A stretch of DNA of 64,000 bases from Clostridiales bacterium (lineage in GTDB: Bacteria > Bacillota > Clostridia > Lachnospirales > Lachnospiraceae), in the NCBI GenBank assembly GCA_018372435.1, contig JAHAJA010000008.1, forward strand, positions 1 to 64,000. The letters are read 5' to 3'. This document shows, one piece after another, positions 6,814 through 15,955 of this stretch. Position 1 is the stretch's first letter. Each line of letters begins with the position of its first letter. The notes under the pieces are model-generated. The model made no database searches, had not been told where the DNA came from, and saw nothing but the letters and a program-made list of their open reading frames with translations. The position numbers and the translations under genes were made by a program.

Positions 6814-7581
6814 TTAAAATATATTAAATAATTCTATATTATTTCCCATTTTACTTCTCATTTTCTGAAGTGCCTTAGTATGTAACTGCGACACTCTCGA
6901 TTCTGATACTTCTAATGATAAACTAATTTCCTTTAATGTTAATTCTTCATAATAATACAGTATTATTACTTTTTTTTCTTTTTCCGTTAATGATTCTAAA
7001 CTTTCTAATAAAATCTCTTTCAATTCATTACGTTCAACCAATTTCTCTGGCTGCATATAATGCGAGTTTTCATTCGCTTCTACTTTCACATCACTTCCGT
7101 GTTCAATGTATTCATCTAATGATACAAGTGATGATATCTTAGTTTGACTTTGCCATGCAATTAATTCCTTAACTGTAATTTCTAACTCTTCTGCTAATTC
7201 TTCATCAGTAGCTACTCTACCTAATTTAGCCTCTATCTTTTGGTATGCTGAATCTATCTTCTTTTGTTTTTGACGATACGTTCGTGGTAACCAATCCATC
7301 TTTCGAATTTGATCTAAGATAGCTCCTCTTATACGTAAGGTTGCGTATGTTTCGAATTTTACACCCTTGCTATAATCGAATTTGTCTATTGCATCTATTA
7401 GTCCAAAGATTCCGTACCCCACTAAATCATCATATTCCACATTATATCCTAGATACATACTGAGTCGTCCAGCTACTATTTTAACTAATTCAGCGTATTC
7501 AAGAATTATTTTCTCCCGATTAGAACTTGTTCGGCCCTTACTGTACTCTTCCCATAATCTATTTTTTCCTTCTTCGTTCAT
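6814..7581 (-). CDS. sigD: Flagellar/motility sigma factor SigD (FliA)
   Basis: Sigma-28 directs late flagellar genes (flagellin, motor, chemoreceptors) and autolysins. It shows region 2 ('AELVKIVAGRLSMYLGYNVEYDD' and 'FETYATLRIRGAILDQIR', split by context), region 3 ('WLPRTYRQKQKKID') and a C-terminal region 4 helix-turn-helix ('LTLKEISLSLEVSESRVSQLHTKAL'). At 255 aa it has the usual FliA length. I place the start at the ATG at 7581, which has GGAGG five bases before it, rather than at a TTG four codons upstream that overlaps this ribosome site. It is late in the fla/che block as in Bacillus, where distance from the promoter limits its dose. Confidence 0.96.
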   Translation of the reverse strand: MNEEGKNRLWEEYSKGRTSSNREKIILEYAELVKIVAGRLSMYLGYNVEYDDLVGYGIFGLIDAIDKFDYSKGVKFETYATLRIRGAILDQIRKMDWLPRTYRQKQKKIDSAYQKIEAKLGRVATDEELAEELEITVKELIAWQSQTKISSLVSLDEYIEHGSDVKVEANENSHYMQPEKLVERNELKEILLESLESLTEKEKKVIILYYYEELTLKEISLSLEVSESRVSQLHTKALQKMRSKMGNNIELFNIF

Positions 7582-7662
7582 GTTCGCCTCCAAAAGACTG
7601 TTTCATACTTACACTATTGGTTACTATTCAGTCATTCCTGCGGACTAACTAATTAATAACCT

Positions 7663-7926
7663 TTATTGCTCTGTAACGTCATCTTCAACAGTTACAGTTT
7701 CTTCACCTTCCGTAGCGACATCCATATCTTCCGGTTGTTTCAAATCCGTTTTAATAATTCTATTTATTAAGTTCCTTGCTATTAATCCAATCATATAAAA
7801 TACGATTAATACACCAAGTAAAATCTCTAACGTTAATTCAACGCTATAAGATTTAATTAGGCAGAAAGCACAAGTTATTGTTCCTGCTAGCAGCATTATT
7901 ATTGATGGTATATATCTTGTCCTCAT
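7663..7926 (-). CDS. Small two-helix membrane protein
   Basis: The 87-aa product has two hydrophobic helices (about 7-24 and 31-52) and a short acidic C-terminal tail ending in 'VEDDVTEQ'. I do not recognise a named family. It is encoded between cheD and sigD. The ATG at 7926 is chosen because AGGAG lies eight bases upstream; a GTG three codons earlier is too close to that site. In other clostridia small membrane proteins are found at this spot, but no function is known to me. Confidence 0.7.
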   Translation of the reverse strand: MRTRYIPSIIMLLAGTITCAFCLIKSYSVELTLEILLGVLIVFYMIGLIARNLINRIIKTDLKQPEDMDVATEGEETVTVEDDVTEQ

Positions 7927-8051
7927 TACATTCACTCCTGCTAGATTTTACTTTTTATGTTGCATTCTCATGCATGCATTTACTAAAACTATTATAATTA
8001 AAGCGTTTCACAGTAATTGATTGCCTGTTAACATAAGCATGTTCCGATACT

Positions 8052-8071
8052 ATTATGAAAATTATCATAAT
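8052..8071. repeat. Inverted repeat sharing an 11-mer with the fliM operator candidate
   Basis: ATTATGA and TCATAAT flank a 6-base centre in the gap between cheD and the small membrane gene. The right part contains ATTATCATAAT, an 11-mer also present in the 25-bp palindrome before fliM (24206-24230). It may be a weak terminator or a shared binding site. Confidence 0.35.
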
Positions 8072-8082
8072 AAAATAACACA

Positions 8083-8568
8083 CTATATAGTCTTTATCGG
8101 TTTACCAACAGATTTAATTAATAGGTCTCCTGTCTCAGTGTAGAATTCAATCGTACGTCCATAATTCAAACCAGTATCTTCTCCGATCACTCTTATACCA
8201 AGTGAAGAGAGCTTGGCCTTAGTAGCTTCTACATTTCTGTCACCAATTCGTAGCATATCATTATTTGATGTAAACGCGAACATTTGTGCTCCACCCGCTA
8301 TCTTAGCTACAAGATTATGTTTGTTGGCACCCAATGAAATCATTAGTTTTATTAGCTCATCTATACCTGTATCTGCGAATTTTGCATGATTTTCATTCTT
8401 ACGTATCTTCGTACTATCCGGTAGCATTATATGAGCCATACCTCCAACCTTCGTCGAAGGATCATATAATGCAATCCCAACACAAGATCCTAGTCCAAGC
8501 GTTGTTAAAGCACCTGGATATTTACATGCATTCAAATCTGCCATCCCTATTTTTATCATCTCTCCCAT
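8083..8568 (-). CDS. cheD: Chemoreceptor glutamine deamidase CheD
   Basis: CheD deamidates glutamines on chemoreceptors and binds CheC to raise its CheY-P phosphatase activity. The catalytic triad region is visible: the nucleophile in 'LGSCVGI' (about residues 27-33) and the histidine in 'GGMAHIMLP'. The length is about 161 aa. The ATG at 8568 is preferred, with AGGTGA five bases upstream; a GTG three codons earlier begins immediately after the cheC stop. It overlaps or abuts cheC, as expected for a CheC-CheD pair. Confidence 0.95.
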   Translation of the reverse strand: MGEMIKIGMADLNACKYPGALTTLGLGSCVGIALYDPSTKVGGMAHIMLPDSTKIRKNENHAKFADTGIDELIKLMISLGANKHNLVAKIAGGAQMFAFTSNNDMLRIGDRNVEATKAKLSSLGIRVIGEDTGLNYGRTIEFYTETGDLLIKSVGKPIKTI

Positions 8569-8577
8569 ACAAATCAC

Positions 8578-9186
8578 CTATAGCCCTAAAGAACTCATGA
8601 TCTTGCCATATGAGTCTAATGTAGGTATAAGTATAAAGTATCCGTTAACCTCATCATCATCTTCACAGAATTGAGATTGTATTAATAGTGCTTTATCACC
8701 TATCTTACCAAATTCTATTGCTGGCACACTTAGAATTGCTCCAGCCATATCAATTGACATGTATGGAACAGAAGCAGATATTCGCATATTAGTTAAAGCA
8801 GAAAGTGATGACAGATACGCTCCTGCTATAATATTACCGATTTCATTCAGTGCCGATAAATCCATTTCTGAAAATTCTCTAGATTCATCTGATTTTTCTC
8901 CAACAATCATATCTACTAGATGATGCGCCGATTCCTCATCTAGCATAAACATCATCATACCATCAATGTCACCATCGATAGTTAATAGTATACCTACCAC
9001 TATCGTTTCAGCTCCACCAACTGTATCTGGCAAATCACGGAATTCAAGAAGGTCAACTACAGGTACCTTCATATCAACTTTTGAATTAATTAATTGTGAT
9101 AATGCAGTAGTAGCATTGCCCGCGCCTATATTACCGATTTCTTTCAATACATCAAAGTGCATATTATCTATATGTTCTAAATCCAA
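8578..9186 (-). CDS. cheC: CheY-P phosphatase CheC
   Basis: CheC hydrolyses CheY-P and couples to CheD in adaptation. Both CheC/FliY/CheX phosphatase motifs (E-x-x-N) are present: 'LKEIGNIGAGNATTALS' near residues 14-30 and 'LNEIGNIIAGAYLSSLS' near 110-126. The 202-aa length is normal. The start is a TTG at 9186 with GAGGTG six bases upstream. A strong terminator-like hairpin separates it from cheW upstream. Confidence 0.95.
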   Translation of the reverse strand: MDLEHIDNMHFDVLKEIGNIGAGNATTALSQLINSKVDMKVPVVDLLEFRDLPDTVGGAETIVVGILLTIDGDIDGMMMFMLDEESAHHLVDMIVGEKSDESREFSEMDLSALNEIGNIIAGAYLSSLSALTNMRISASVPYMSIDMAGAILSVPAIEFGKIGDKALLIQSQFCEDDDEVNGYFILIPTLDSYGKIMSSLGL

Positions 9187-9215
9187 AGTAACACCTCACA
9201 GTCCATACTCTTTCG

Positions 9216-9246
9216 TAAAAAGGGGTTGGATTTGCATCAACCCCTT
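9216..9246 (-). terminator. Internal terminator/attenuator between cheW and cheC
   Basis: AAGGGGTTG (9246-9238) and CAACCCCTT (9228-9220) form a perfect 9-bp GC-containing stem with a 9-nt loop, followed by TTTTTA in the minus direction. It lies 17 bases after the cheW stop and about 30 before cheC. It is one of the best intrinsic terminators in the window by appearance, yet it sits inside an operon. Confidence 0.75.
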
Positions 9247-9262
9247 CCTTCTCATATCAAGC

Positions 9263-9718
9263 TTAAATAGCCTCTTTATCTACAATAACACCTGCGATAT
9301 TAAGCAACGAGATTAAGTTATCTCCATGTTTTCCAATACCGCTTAGAAACATTGATTTTTCATCTTTTGCATTATAAGTAACTTTATCAATACTTTCGTC
9401 TTCTAATGTTACTACTTCCTTAACTTCATCTACAAGAATACCAATTGCAGATTGCGCGTCAAACTTAAGAATAATAATTCTTGTCGCGTTAGTAATTTCA
9501 TCTGCTTCAAGGCCGAATTTAAGACGTATACTCATCACTGGAATAATCTCACCCCTTAGATTAATAACACCTTTGAAGTACGATTGTGCCTTTGGAACTC
9601 TTGTTATACGTTGCATCCTTACAATGTTATCTACATTCTGAATATCAATTCCATATTGTTCATTACCAATTCTTACAACGATATATTGCTTTGCTTCTGT
9701 TCTTAATTTTGTATCCAT
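9263..9718 (-). CDS. cheW: Chemotaxis coupling protein CheW
   Basis: CheW links chemoreceptors to the kinase CheA in the sensory array. The 151-aa protein is a single CheW domain with 'IVVRIGNEQYGIDI', 'VINLRGEIIPVMSIRLKF' and 'GILVDEVKEVV' in the expected order. The start ATG has AGGAGG upstream, and cheA ends 12 bases before it. It is followed by a terminator-like hairpin. Confidence 0.97.
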   Translation of the reverse strand: MDTKLRTEAKQYIVVRIGNEQYGIDIQNVDNIVRMQRITRVPKAQSYFKGVINLRGEIIPVMSIRLKFGLEADEITNATRIIILKFDAQSAIGILVDEVKEVVTLEDESIDKVTYNAKDEKSMFLSGIGKHGDNLISLLNIAGVIVDKEAI

Positions 9719-9730
9719 AGTAAGTACCTC

Positions 9731-11836
9731 CTATACTAATGTATTAACATCAAGAATTAGGGCTACTTCACCATCGCCAAGGATTGTTGCTCCGCCAATC
9801 ATCTTATTGTTGTTAATATATTTTCCTAGTGATTTTATAACAATTTCTTGTTGTCCAATTAGATTGTCAATTACAAGACCTGCTAGCTTGTCTCCCTTAG
9901 AAACAATAACCACTGTAAGATTTTCAGGAGATTCATTTGTTTGTTCTACATCTAGAATATCAGCTAAACGAATAATTGGTATAACAGTTCCTCTTAAGTT
10001 GATAACTTCTTTCGTTTGAACATATTTGATATCACTTACAGGAACATCTTCAATCGTTTGAATACTTCCAAGTGGTATCGCGTATTTTTCTGGTCCAATC
10101 TCAACCATTAATGCTTGAATAATTGCAAGTGTTAATGGTAATCGAATGATGAAATTACTTCCTTCGCCAAACTTAGTACGAGCTTCTATATCACCACCAA
10201 GTGCTTCAATTCTTGTCTTAACGACATCAAGACCGACACCTCTTCCTGACACATCTGTAATCTTTTCTGCAGTAGAGAAACTTGGACGGAATAACAAGTC
10301 AATAATATCTTTATCGGTCATTGTTTCAGCTTGTTCTCTCGTAATCGTTCCCTTTTCGATAGCTTTTTGTTTCACTTTTTCTACATTGATACCTGCTCCA
10401 TCATCACGTACTTCAATCACAACGTTATTACCATCTTGATAAGCATCTAAGAATATAGATCCAACTTCTGGTTTACCGGCTTTTCTTCTATCTTCTGAAC
10501 TTTCAAGACCATGATCAGCAGAGTTACGAAGTAAATGCATTAAAGGATCACCAATTTCATCAATTACAGTACGATCAAGTTCCGTATCTTCACCTGTCAT
10601 GTATAATTCCATCTTTTTATCTAATTTCTTTGATAAATCACGTATCATACGAGGGAATCGATTAACAACACTTTCAATTGGTACCATTCGAACTTTCATA
10701 ACAGATTCATGTAAGTTAGTAGTTACTCTTTCAAGATACTCAATTTGTTCATTAAATGCATTTTCAGAGCGGTTTTCATTGTCTCCGGAACTAATAGATA
10801 CCAAACCATTTTTTGCAATAATTAATTCACTTACTAGATTCATTAATACATCAAGTTTTTCAATATCAACACGTACAGAACGATTAACTACAGGTTTTGC
10901 CTGTTGTTTAGCATTAGTCTGCGCTTTACTTTGATTCGTATCCTTCTTTTCCACTGGAGCAGTAGCCGTTGCTGATGCTGCTTGTACCGTATCCACTTTA
11001 TTATCAGTGGTTTCTACTTCTTCAAACTCTTCATTCTTTTCTTCAGGTGCTTGCATCACGTCAATATATACTGACTTAATTTCAGACACATTAAGAATTT
11101 TCGATTTTACCTCTTCGAGTGATGACTTGGTAATTAAGATTACACTAAAATCAAATTCGAATTTTTCATCTTCTATATCTTGAACCTCAGGATATGATTT
11201 AATCACTTCTCCAAATTCTTCTAATGCTTTGAACACTAGGAATGCTCTTGCAGCCTTGAGAATACAAGTTTCTTGAATATAGATTGTAATACCGAATACA
11301 TTTTGTCCGATATCTTTTGCTTTTAACATTGCATGACTTTCATAATCAGCAATTCTAAGATCTTGATATTTAGCGCATTCCTCTTTTTCTTCTACTGTTT
11401 CAGCTTGAGTTGCCATAGCAGAAGTACCTTGACCTTCTGTTTTCTCTCCAATGCCTTCTTGAAGAATCTTATTTAGCTGCGTGATTATTGGCTCATTATC
11501 TTCTGTTCCTTCATCAGCAGTATCTAGTATGTTACTTAAATAAGACTCAAGTGCATCTAATCCTTGGAATAAAACATCAACTAAGTTTGCACCAACGGAC
11601 ATTTTACCATTTCTAATTTCAGAGAATACGTTTTCCATATCATGTGTTAAACGTTGCATTCTCTTATATCCCATTGTACCAGCCATTCCTTTAAGAGAAT
11701 GGGCTGCTCGGAATATTTCATTAATTGTATTCACATTATCCGGTTCTTTTTCAAGAATTAGTAATTGTTCATTAAGATTTTGTAAATGTTCTTTTGTTTC
11801 ATCGATAAATATCTCTAGATATTGACTAACGTCCAT
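9731..11836 (-). CDS. cheA: Chemotaxis histidine kinase CheA
   Basis: CheA autophosphorylates and passes phosphate to CheY and CheB. The 701-aa protein has the HPt domain with phospho-acceptor His46 ('AAHSLKG'), a P2 CheY-binding region, a Q/T/K-rich linker (about 285-325), dimerisation helices, the ATPase P4 domain with N box 'LLRNSADHGLE' and G boxes ('DDGAGI', 'GRGVGLDVV', 'GEGSNF'), and a C-terminal CheW-like P5 domain. All catalytic boxes look intact. It lies between cheB and cheW. Confidence 0.98.
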   Translation of the reverse strand: MDVSQYLEIFIDETKEHLQNLNEQLLILEKEPDNVNTINEIFRAAHSLKGMAGTMGYKRMQRLTHDMENVFSEIRNGKMSVGANLVDVLFQGLDALESYLSNILDTADEGTEDNEPIITQLNKILQEGIGEKTEGQGTSAMATQAETVEEKEECAKYQDLRIADYESHAMLKAKDIGQNVFGITIYIQETCILKAARAFLVFKALEEFGEVIKSYPEVQDIEDEKFEFDFSVILITKSSLEEVKSKILNVSEIKSVYIDVMQAPEEKNEEFEEVETTDNKVDTVQAASATATAPVEKKDTNQSKAQTNAKQQAKPVVNRSVRVDIEKLDVLMNLVSELIIAKNGLVSISSGDNENRSENAFNEQIEYLERVTTNLHESVMKVRMVPIESVVNRFPRMIRDLSKKLDKKMELYMTGEDTELDRTVIDEIGDPLMHLLRNSADHGLESSEDRRKAGKPEVGSIFLDAYQDGNNVVIEVRDDGAGINVEKVKQKAIEKGTITREQAETMTDKDIIDLLFRPSFSTAEKITDVSGRGVGLDVVKTRIEALGGDIEARTKFGEGSNFIIRLPLTLAIIQALMVEIGPEKYAIPLGSIQTIEDVPVSDIKYVQTKEVINLRGTVIPIIRLADILDVEQTNESPENLTVVIVSKGDKLAGLVIDNLIGQQEIVIKSLGKYINNNKMIGGATILGDGEVALILDVNTLV

Positions 11837-11837
11837 C

Positions 11838-12989
11838 TTACAGCACCCCCACGTGATTTGTTATAGCTTCTGAAACTTTCTTTAATGGCACAACTTCATC
11901 TACCAATCCGGTCTCCGCAATTACTTTAGGCATACCATAAACAGTAGATGTTTCTTCATCTTGCGCTATAACATAAATATTCTTGTTTTCATTAAGTTTC
12001 TTAATTCCGTGCGTTCCATCTCCACCCATACCAGTTAAGATGACACATGTTATTTCATCATAATTAGAATCTACTATTGATTCATACAAAATATCTGCAC
12101 AAGGTTTTAATCCACCTCTTGCGGCTTCTAATGAGACTGATAAGAAGTGTTTATCACGTTCTTTTCTAATTCTCATCTGATATCCACCTTTTGCAATATA
12201 AACATGTCCTTTTTGCACTTCTTCACCATCAACTGCCTCTTTAACAACTAGTTCACTCATCTCGTTAAGTCGCTGTGCTAGCGAATATGTGAATCCCTCT
12301 GGCATATGCTGTACAAGTAAAAAACTTGCATTCAGATTCTTAGGCAGCAATGGAATCACTTCTTGCAATGCTTTAGGTCCTCCCGTAGAGCAGGCCAACG
12401 CGACTAGTTTGTTAGCATCTTTGTTCACAGGCTTGCTTTCTTTGGTAATTAACGTACTCTTCATCTTATCTTTGATAAACTCACGTTTTAAGAAAGTGTT
12501 AGTGTTTAGACTACTACCTATAACATTATCAAGGTTTTTCGAACCTTTTTGTGTCCGATTATAGGTTTGTTGATTGTTAGGATTTTGCCCAGTTGCGATT
12601 AAAAGACAATCGATTAATCGATTTTTGAAACTGTCTCCTTTCGCTTCGATAAAGCTCTCTGGTTTAGTAACGAAGTCAAATGCGCCAAGTTCCAATGCCT
12701 GTATGGTTTCTTTCGTACCTTCTTTAGCTAATGTACTAACAATAATAACTGTTAGTTTAATGTTCAGTTTAGAGATTCTATCCATCAACTGTAATCCATT
12801 CATTTTAGGCATGTTTATATCTAAGACGACCGCATCAATATTTCTATAATTTATGGTAATATAATCAAGCGCCTCTAATCCGTTAAAAGCGACTTTAGAT
12901 ACCACAAATCGATCATCTGAATTAATTATATCAGATAGCAATCTTCTCATAAGTGCAGAATCATCAACAACCAAAATATTTTTTTTCAT
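11838..12989 (-). CDS. cheB: Chemoreceptor methylesterase CheB
   Basis: CheB removes methyl groups from, or deamidates, chemoreceptor glutamates when phosphorylated. The N-terminal receiver has acidic pair D9-D10 and phospho-acceptor D57. After a polar linker comes the methylesterase with the serine in 'ACSTGGP', histidine in 'QHMPEGF' and aspartate in 'GMGGDGTHG'. At 383 aa it is slightly long because of the linker. The partner methyltransferase cheR is not in this window. Confidence 0.97.
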   Translation of the reverse strand: MKKNILVVDDSALMRRLLSDIINSDDRFVVSKVAFNGLEALDYITINYRNIDAVVLDINMPKMNGLQLMDRISKLNIKLTVIIVSTLAKEGTKETIQALELGAFDFVTKPESFIEAKGDSFKNRLIDCLLIATGQNPNNQQTYNRTQKGSKNLDNVIGSSLNTNTFLKREFIKDKMKSTLITKESKPVNKDANKLVALACSTGGPKALQEVIPLLPKNLNASFLLVQHMPEGFTYSLAQRLNEMSELVVKEAVDGEEVQKGHVYIAKGGYQMRIRKERDKHFLSVSLEAARGGLKPCADILYESIVDSNYDEITCVILTGMGGDGTHGIKKLNENKNIYVIAQDEETSTVYGMPKVIAETGLVDEVVPLKKVSEAITNHVGVL

Positions 12990-13760
12990 TTAATCATTTC
13001 CTTTATCTCGTCGTCTTTTAGAACGCTGTACATCAAATACATAACGAACTATTTTTTCTCTTGTATCATTAGTTATATCATCAAATATAGCACGATACTC
13101 GTAATTCATTGGTTTCACACGAACACGTGATGCAGCTATAATACGGACATTCACTTCTATAAATAATTCACGGTTTCCTTCTGATAAAATAAAGTTAAAA
13201 TTTAATCGATCTTTTATCATATGCTTATCCTCTGAATGGAACCGTATACCACCAGCACTGAGGTCTGTTATTGTAGCAGTTAAATTATAGTTTTGTAATT
13301 GACTAAGACTTTCTCTACACATACTATAAATTTCATCATCTTTATTTGGATTAGAACTAATTCTTTTTAGAAGCATTTCTTCCATAGGCGTAATAACACG
13401 ATATGCAGCCTCAAGAATACAAGCTAAACGGTAATAATTTCTCCTTTGATAATGTTTTAGTTCCGTCAATATATAGATTTCAGCAACTTTAATACTCTTA
13501 TCTATGTATTTTTGAATTATCTTTCCTTTTGCTCTATAAGTATCTGTTTTTGTAAAAAACGTCAACATATATTCACCATCTTGCTCAAGATTAATAATTC
13601 TATTTTTATAAATTGGCATTGTTATAACTATAGTGTTATCTGATTTTATTTCAATTAACTTCGATGCGTACATCTCATAACTTTCCTCTGGGAGTACATT
13701 TCCGTTAACTTTTGATATGTTAACTTTATCACCGATAGTAAGATTTTCCATGTTTGCCAT
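12990..13760 (-). CDS. PilZ-domain c-di-GMP receptor, YpfA/DgrA flagellar-brake type
   Basis: This 256-aa protein has an N-terminal YcgR_2/YpfB-like beta domain (about 5-100). The PilZ domain that follows carries both c-di-GMP contacts: RRNYYR (106-111, fitting RxxxR) and DLSAGG (166-171, fitting D/NxSxxG). In Bacillus the homologue YpfA/MotI slows or uncouples the flagellar motor when bound to c-di-GMP. Its location between flhG and cheB, in the motility operon itself, supports the same role. An insert of about 40 residues between the two motifs is longer than usual. Confidence 0.9.
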   Translation of the reverse strand: MANMENLTIGDKVNISKVNGNVLPEESYEMYASKLIEIKSDNTIVITMPIYKNRIINLEQDGEYMLTFFTKTDTYRAKGKIIQKYIDKSIKVAEIYILTELKHYQRRNYYRLACILEAAYRVITPMEEMLLKRISSNPNKDDEIYSMCRESLSQLQNYNLTATITDLSAGGIRFHSEDKHMIKDRLNFNFILSEGNRELFIEVNVRIIAASRVRVKPMNYEYRAIFDDITNDTREKIVRYVFDVQRSKRRRDKGND

Positions 13761-13841
13761 ATACTTTCACTCCCCTTTATCATGATAGTTTCGTAAACAT
13801 ACTCTTACATTTACCCCTTATTCTAATACTCTATGCTAAGC

Positions 13842-14732
13842 TTATTTAATCTTATTCTTTTTCAGTCTAACTAAATTTGAGAAGAGTTGTGAAATTCCTC
13901 TCTTTTGCTGCTTCTCAACCACCATTTCTTCGTTAGATAATGCTAATGCAATATCAGCAATTGCCTTAGCAGCGTCTGAATTAGGATAAGCTAATGACAC
14001 AGGTTTCTGTTTGATTACTGCTTTCGATACATTCATATCAGTTGGTATTGCCCCAAGGAATTCAATATTAAGCTGTAGAAAATTCTGAACTACTACGCTT
14101 AGTTTATTGTATAACTCTCTACCTTCCGCTATCGAAGCAACTCGATTTGGAACCATCTTTATGACCGTGTCTTCTATAGAAAACAACGAACGTTTTGAAA
14201 GTGTTTTTAATAGTGCATATGCATCCGTTATCGAAGTCGGTTCAGGTGTAGTTACTAAGATTACTTCTGAACTAGCCGCTACGAATTCTAATACACTATC
14301 CGATATTCCAGCTCCCGTATCCACTATAATTACATCCGCTAGGTCATCTAACTCATATAGCATCTTTCTCAAATCATCAAGTTGAACCCTTGTTAGATTC
14401 GCAAGCTCTTCAATTCCAGATCCGCCTGATATAAAACCAATGTTTTGTGGTCCTTCTGTAATTATTTCACGTAAAGTCTTTCCTCTGTACATTAAATCTG
14501 CCAAGTTATACTGTGGTCGAATACCTAGCATAATCTCTACATTCGCTAATCCAAAATCAGCATCTAGAATCACTACTCTTTTACCAATTTGGCTTAACTG
14601 CACCGCGAGATTAACGGATATGCTAGTCTTACCAACACCTCCCTTACCGCTAGTTACAGTTATTACTCTTGCCACATCGTTCTTTCGCGTATCTTTCTCT
14701 ATCATCCTTCGTAACTCTTCCGCTTGATCCAT
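13842..14732 (-). CDS. flhG: Flagellar number regulator FlhG (YlxH), MinD-like ATPase
   Basis: FlhG is a MinD/ParA-type ATPase that works with FlhF to set flagellar number and position. It has the deviant Walker A 'SGKGGVGKTS' near residue 28, the A' region 'VVILDADFGLANVEIMLG' and a Walker B-like 'DVIIVDTGAG', with a basic C-terminus that could be the membrane-targeting helix. It has about 296 aa. Its ATG (14732) shares a base with the flhF stop TGA (TGATG), indicating translational coupling; a TTG one codon upstream is less likely. Confidence 0.95.
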   Translation of the reverse strand: MDQAEELRRMIEKDTRKNDVARVITVTSGKGGVGKTSISVNLAVQLSQIGKRVVILDADFGLANVEIMLGIRPQYNLADLMYRGKTLREIITEGPQNIGFISGGSGIEELANLTRVQLDDLRKMLYELDDLADVIIVDTGAGISDSVLEFVAASSEVILVTTPEPTSITDAYALLKTLSKRSLFSIEDTVIKMVPNRVASIAEGRELYNKLSVVVQNFLQLNIEFLGAIPTDMNVSKAVIKQKPVSLAYPNSDAAKAIADIALALSNEEMVVEKQQKRGISQLFSNLVRLKKNKIK

Positions 14733-15955
14733 CAATCACTGCCCCCTAACAGTTTTTTAGCAACAAATTGCGCATCGAGCCTTCCAATATCATTTGGTAC
14801 ATTTTGTCCCCAAGCAACATAAGATAATGGTGAACCTGTCATCATTTTGACATTAAGTATATTACCCATGCATATCGTTTCATCAAGTTTCGTAAATATA
14901 ATTCTGTAATTTGCAATCGTAGAATACGTTTCAGTAATTCGTACCAAATCTTTATATTTTGTAGTTGCACTTAATACCAAATAAATCTCCTTCATAGAGT
15001 CATCAACGGTACCTAAGAGCGCTTCTAAGTCATCTTTTTGTTCTGTATTCTTATGTGATCTTCCTGCTGTATCAATTAAAACGATATCGTAATCTTCAAA
15101 TTCCTCTTTTGTTTGACTCATTTCTTCCGCGGAATAGATTACCTTTAGGGGTACTCCAAGAATATTCGCATAGATCCTTAATTGTTCAACTGCAGCAATT
15201 CGATACGTATCCGAAGTAACCAAAGCCATCTTAGTATTCTTATTCATCTTAAAACCAGATGCAATCTTAGCAATTGTCGTAGTCTTACCTACCCCTGTAG
15301 GACCGATGAAGAACACAAATTTAGTCTTCTTTTCTCCTAATTCAATCGTCTCTGGTTGTCCTAACTTTAGCACGATTTTTTGATAAATACTAGTTAATAC
15401 CGTGTCTACTGAGGCTCCTTTTTGTAAAGTAGCCTCAATTTCATTAATGATTTGATTGGCGTATTTTTCATCAACTTCATTGATAAGCATTTGTTTATAG
15501 ATTAGCTTAATATACTCGTTTTCATTACTCTTATCTTCTTCAATTGATGGATTTGCATTCTCTTGTGTTGGTTTTATCTGTTTTTCAATCAAATTTTGAA
15601 GATTATCTAATCTCTTTTCAATTTCTGAAGAATATGTGGACTTTACATCTACAAAAAGATTCTCATCTTTATCTAATTGTTTCTCAATAACCTTCTCTTT
15701 TCGTGTTTCCGTTTGCTTATTCGATTGATTTTCGTTGATTAACTTTTGAAAAGAGGATAATAAACTATCCTCTTCATAATTAACTGTATCGTCTACAGCT
15801 GCTGTTATTTCAACTTTTGATGGTCTAAAAAACTTATATATCCCCTTCGGTTTAATAGTCTTTATATTAGTTACTATTGCATCTTTACCTAATTCTTCTT
15901 TTGCCATTAATATGGCTTCTTTCTCTGTTTCTGCTTGAAATTTCTTAATTATCAC
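14732..15955 (-). CDS. flhF: Flagellar SRP-family GTPase FlhF
   Basis: FlhF is the third SRP-type GTPase and recruits early flagellar components to the membrane. The 407-aa protein has the basic, variable B domain (1-about 120), an N domain and the GTPase domain with G1 'GPTGVGKTTT', 'VTSDTYRIAA', 'LIDTAGRS' and 'TKLDE'. The start is a GTG overlapping the flhA stop. It precedes flhG in the same order as Bacillus. Confidence 0.96.
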   Translation of the reverse strand: MIIKKFQAETEKEAILMAKEELGKDAIVTNIKTIKPKGIYKFFRPSKVEITAAVDDTVNYEEDSLLSSFQKLINENQSNKQTETRKEKVIEKQLDKDENLFVDVKSTYSSEIEKRLDNLQNLIEKQIKPTQENANPSIEEDKSNENEYIKLIYKQMLINEVDEKYANQIINEIEATLQKGASVDTVLTSIYQKIVLKLGQPETIELGEKKTKFVFFIGPTGVGKTTTIAKIASGFKMNKNTKMALVTSDTYRIAAVEQLRIYANILGVPLKVIYSAEEMSQTKEEFEDYDIVLIDTAGRSHKNTEQKDDLEALLGTVDDSMKEIYLVLSATTKYKDLVRITETYSTIANYRIIFTKLDETICMGNILNVKMMTGSPLSYVAWGQNVPNDIGRLDAQFVAKKLLGGSD

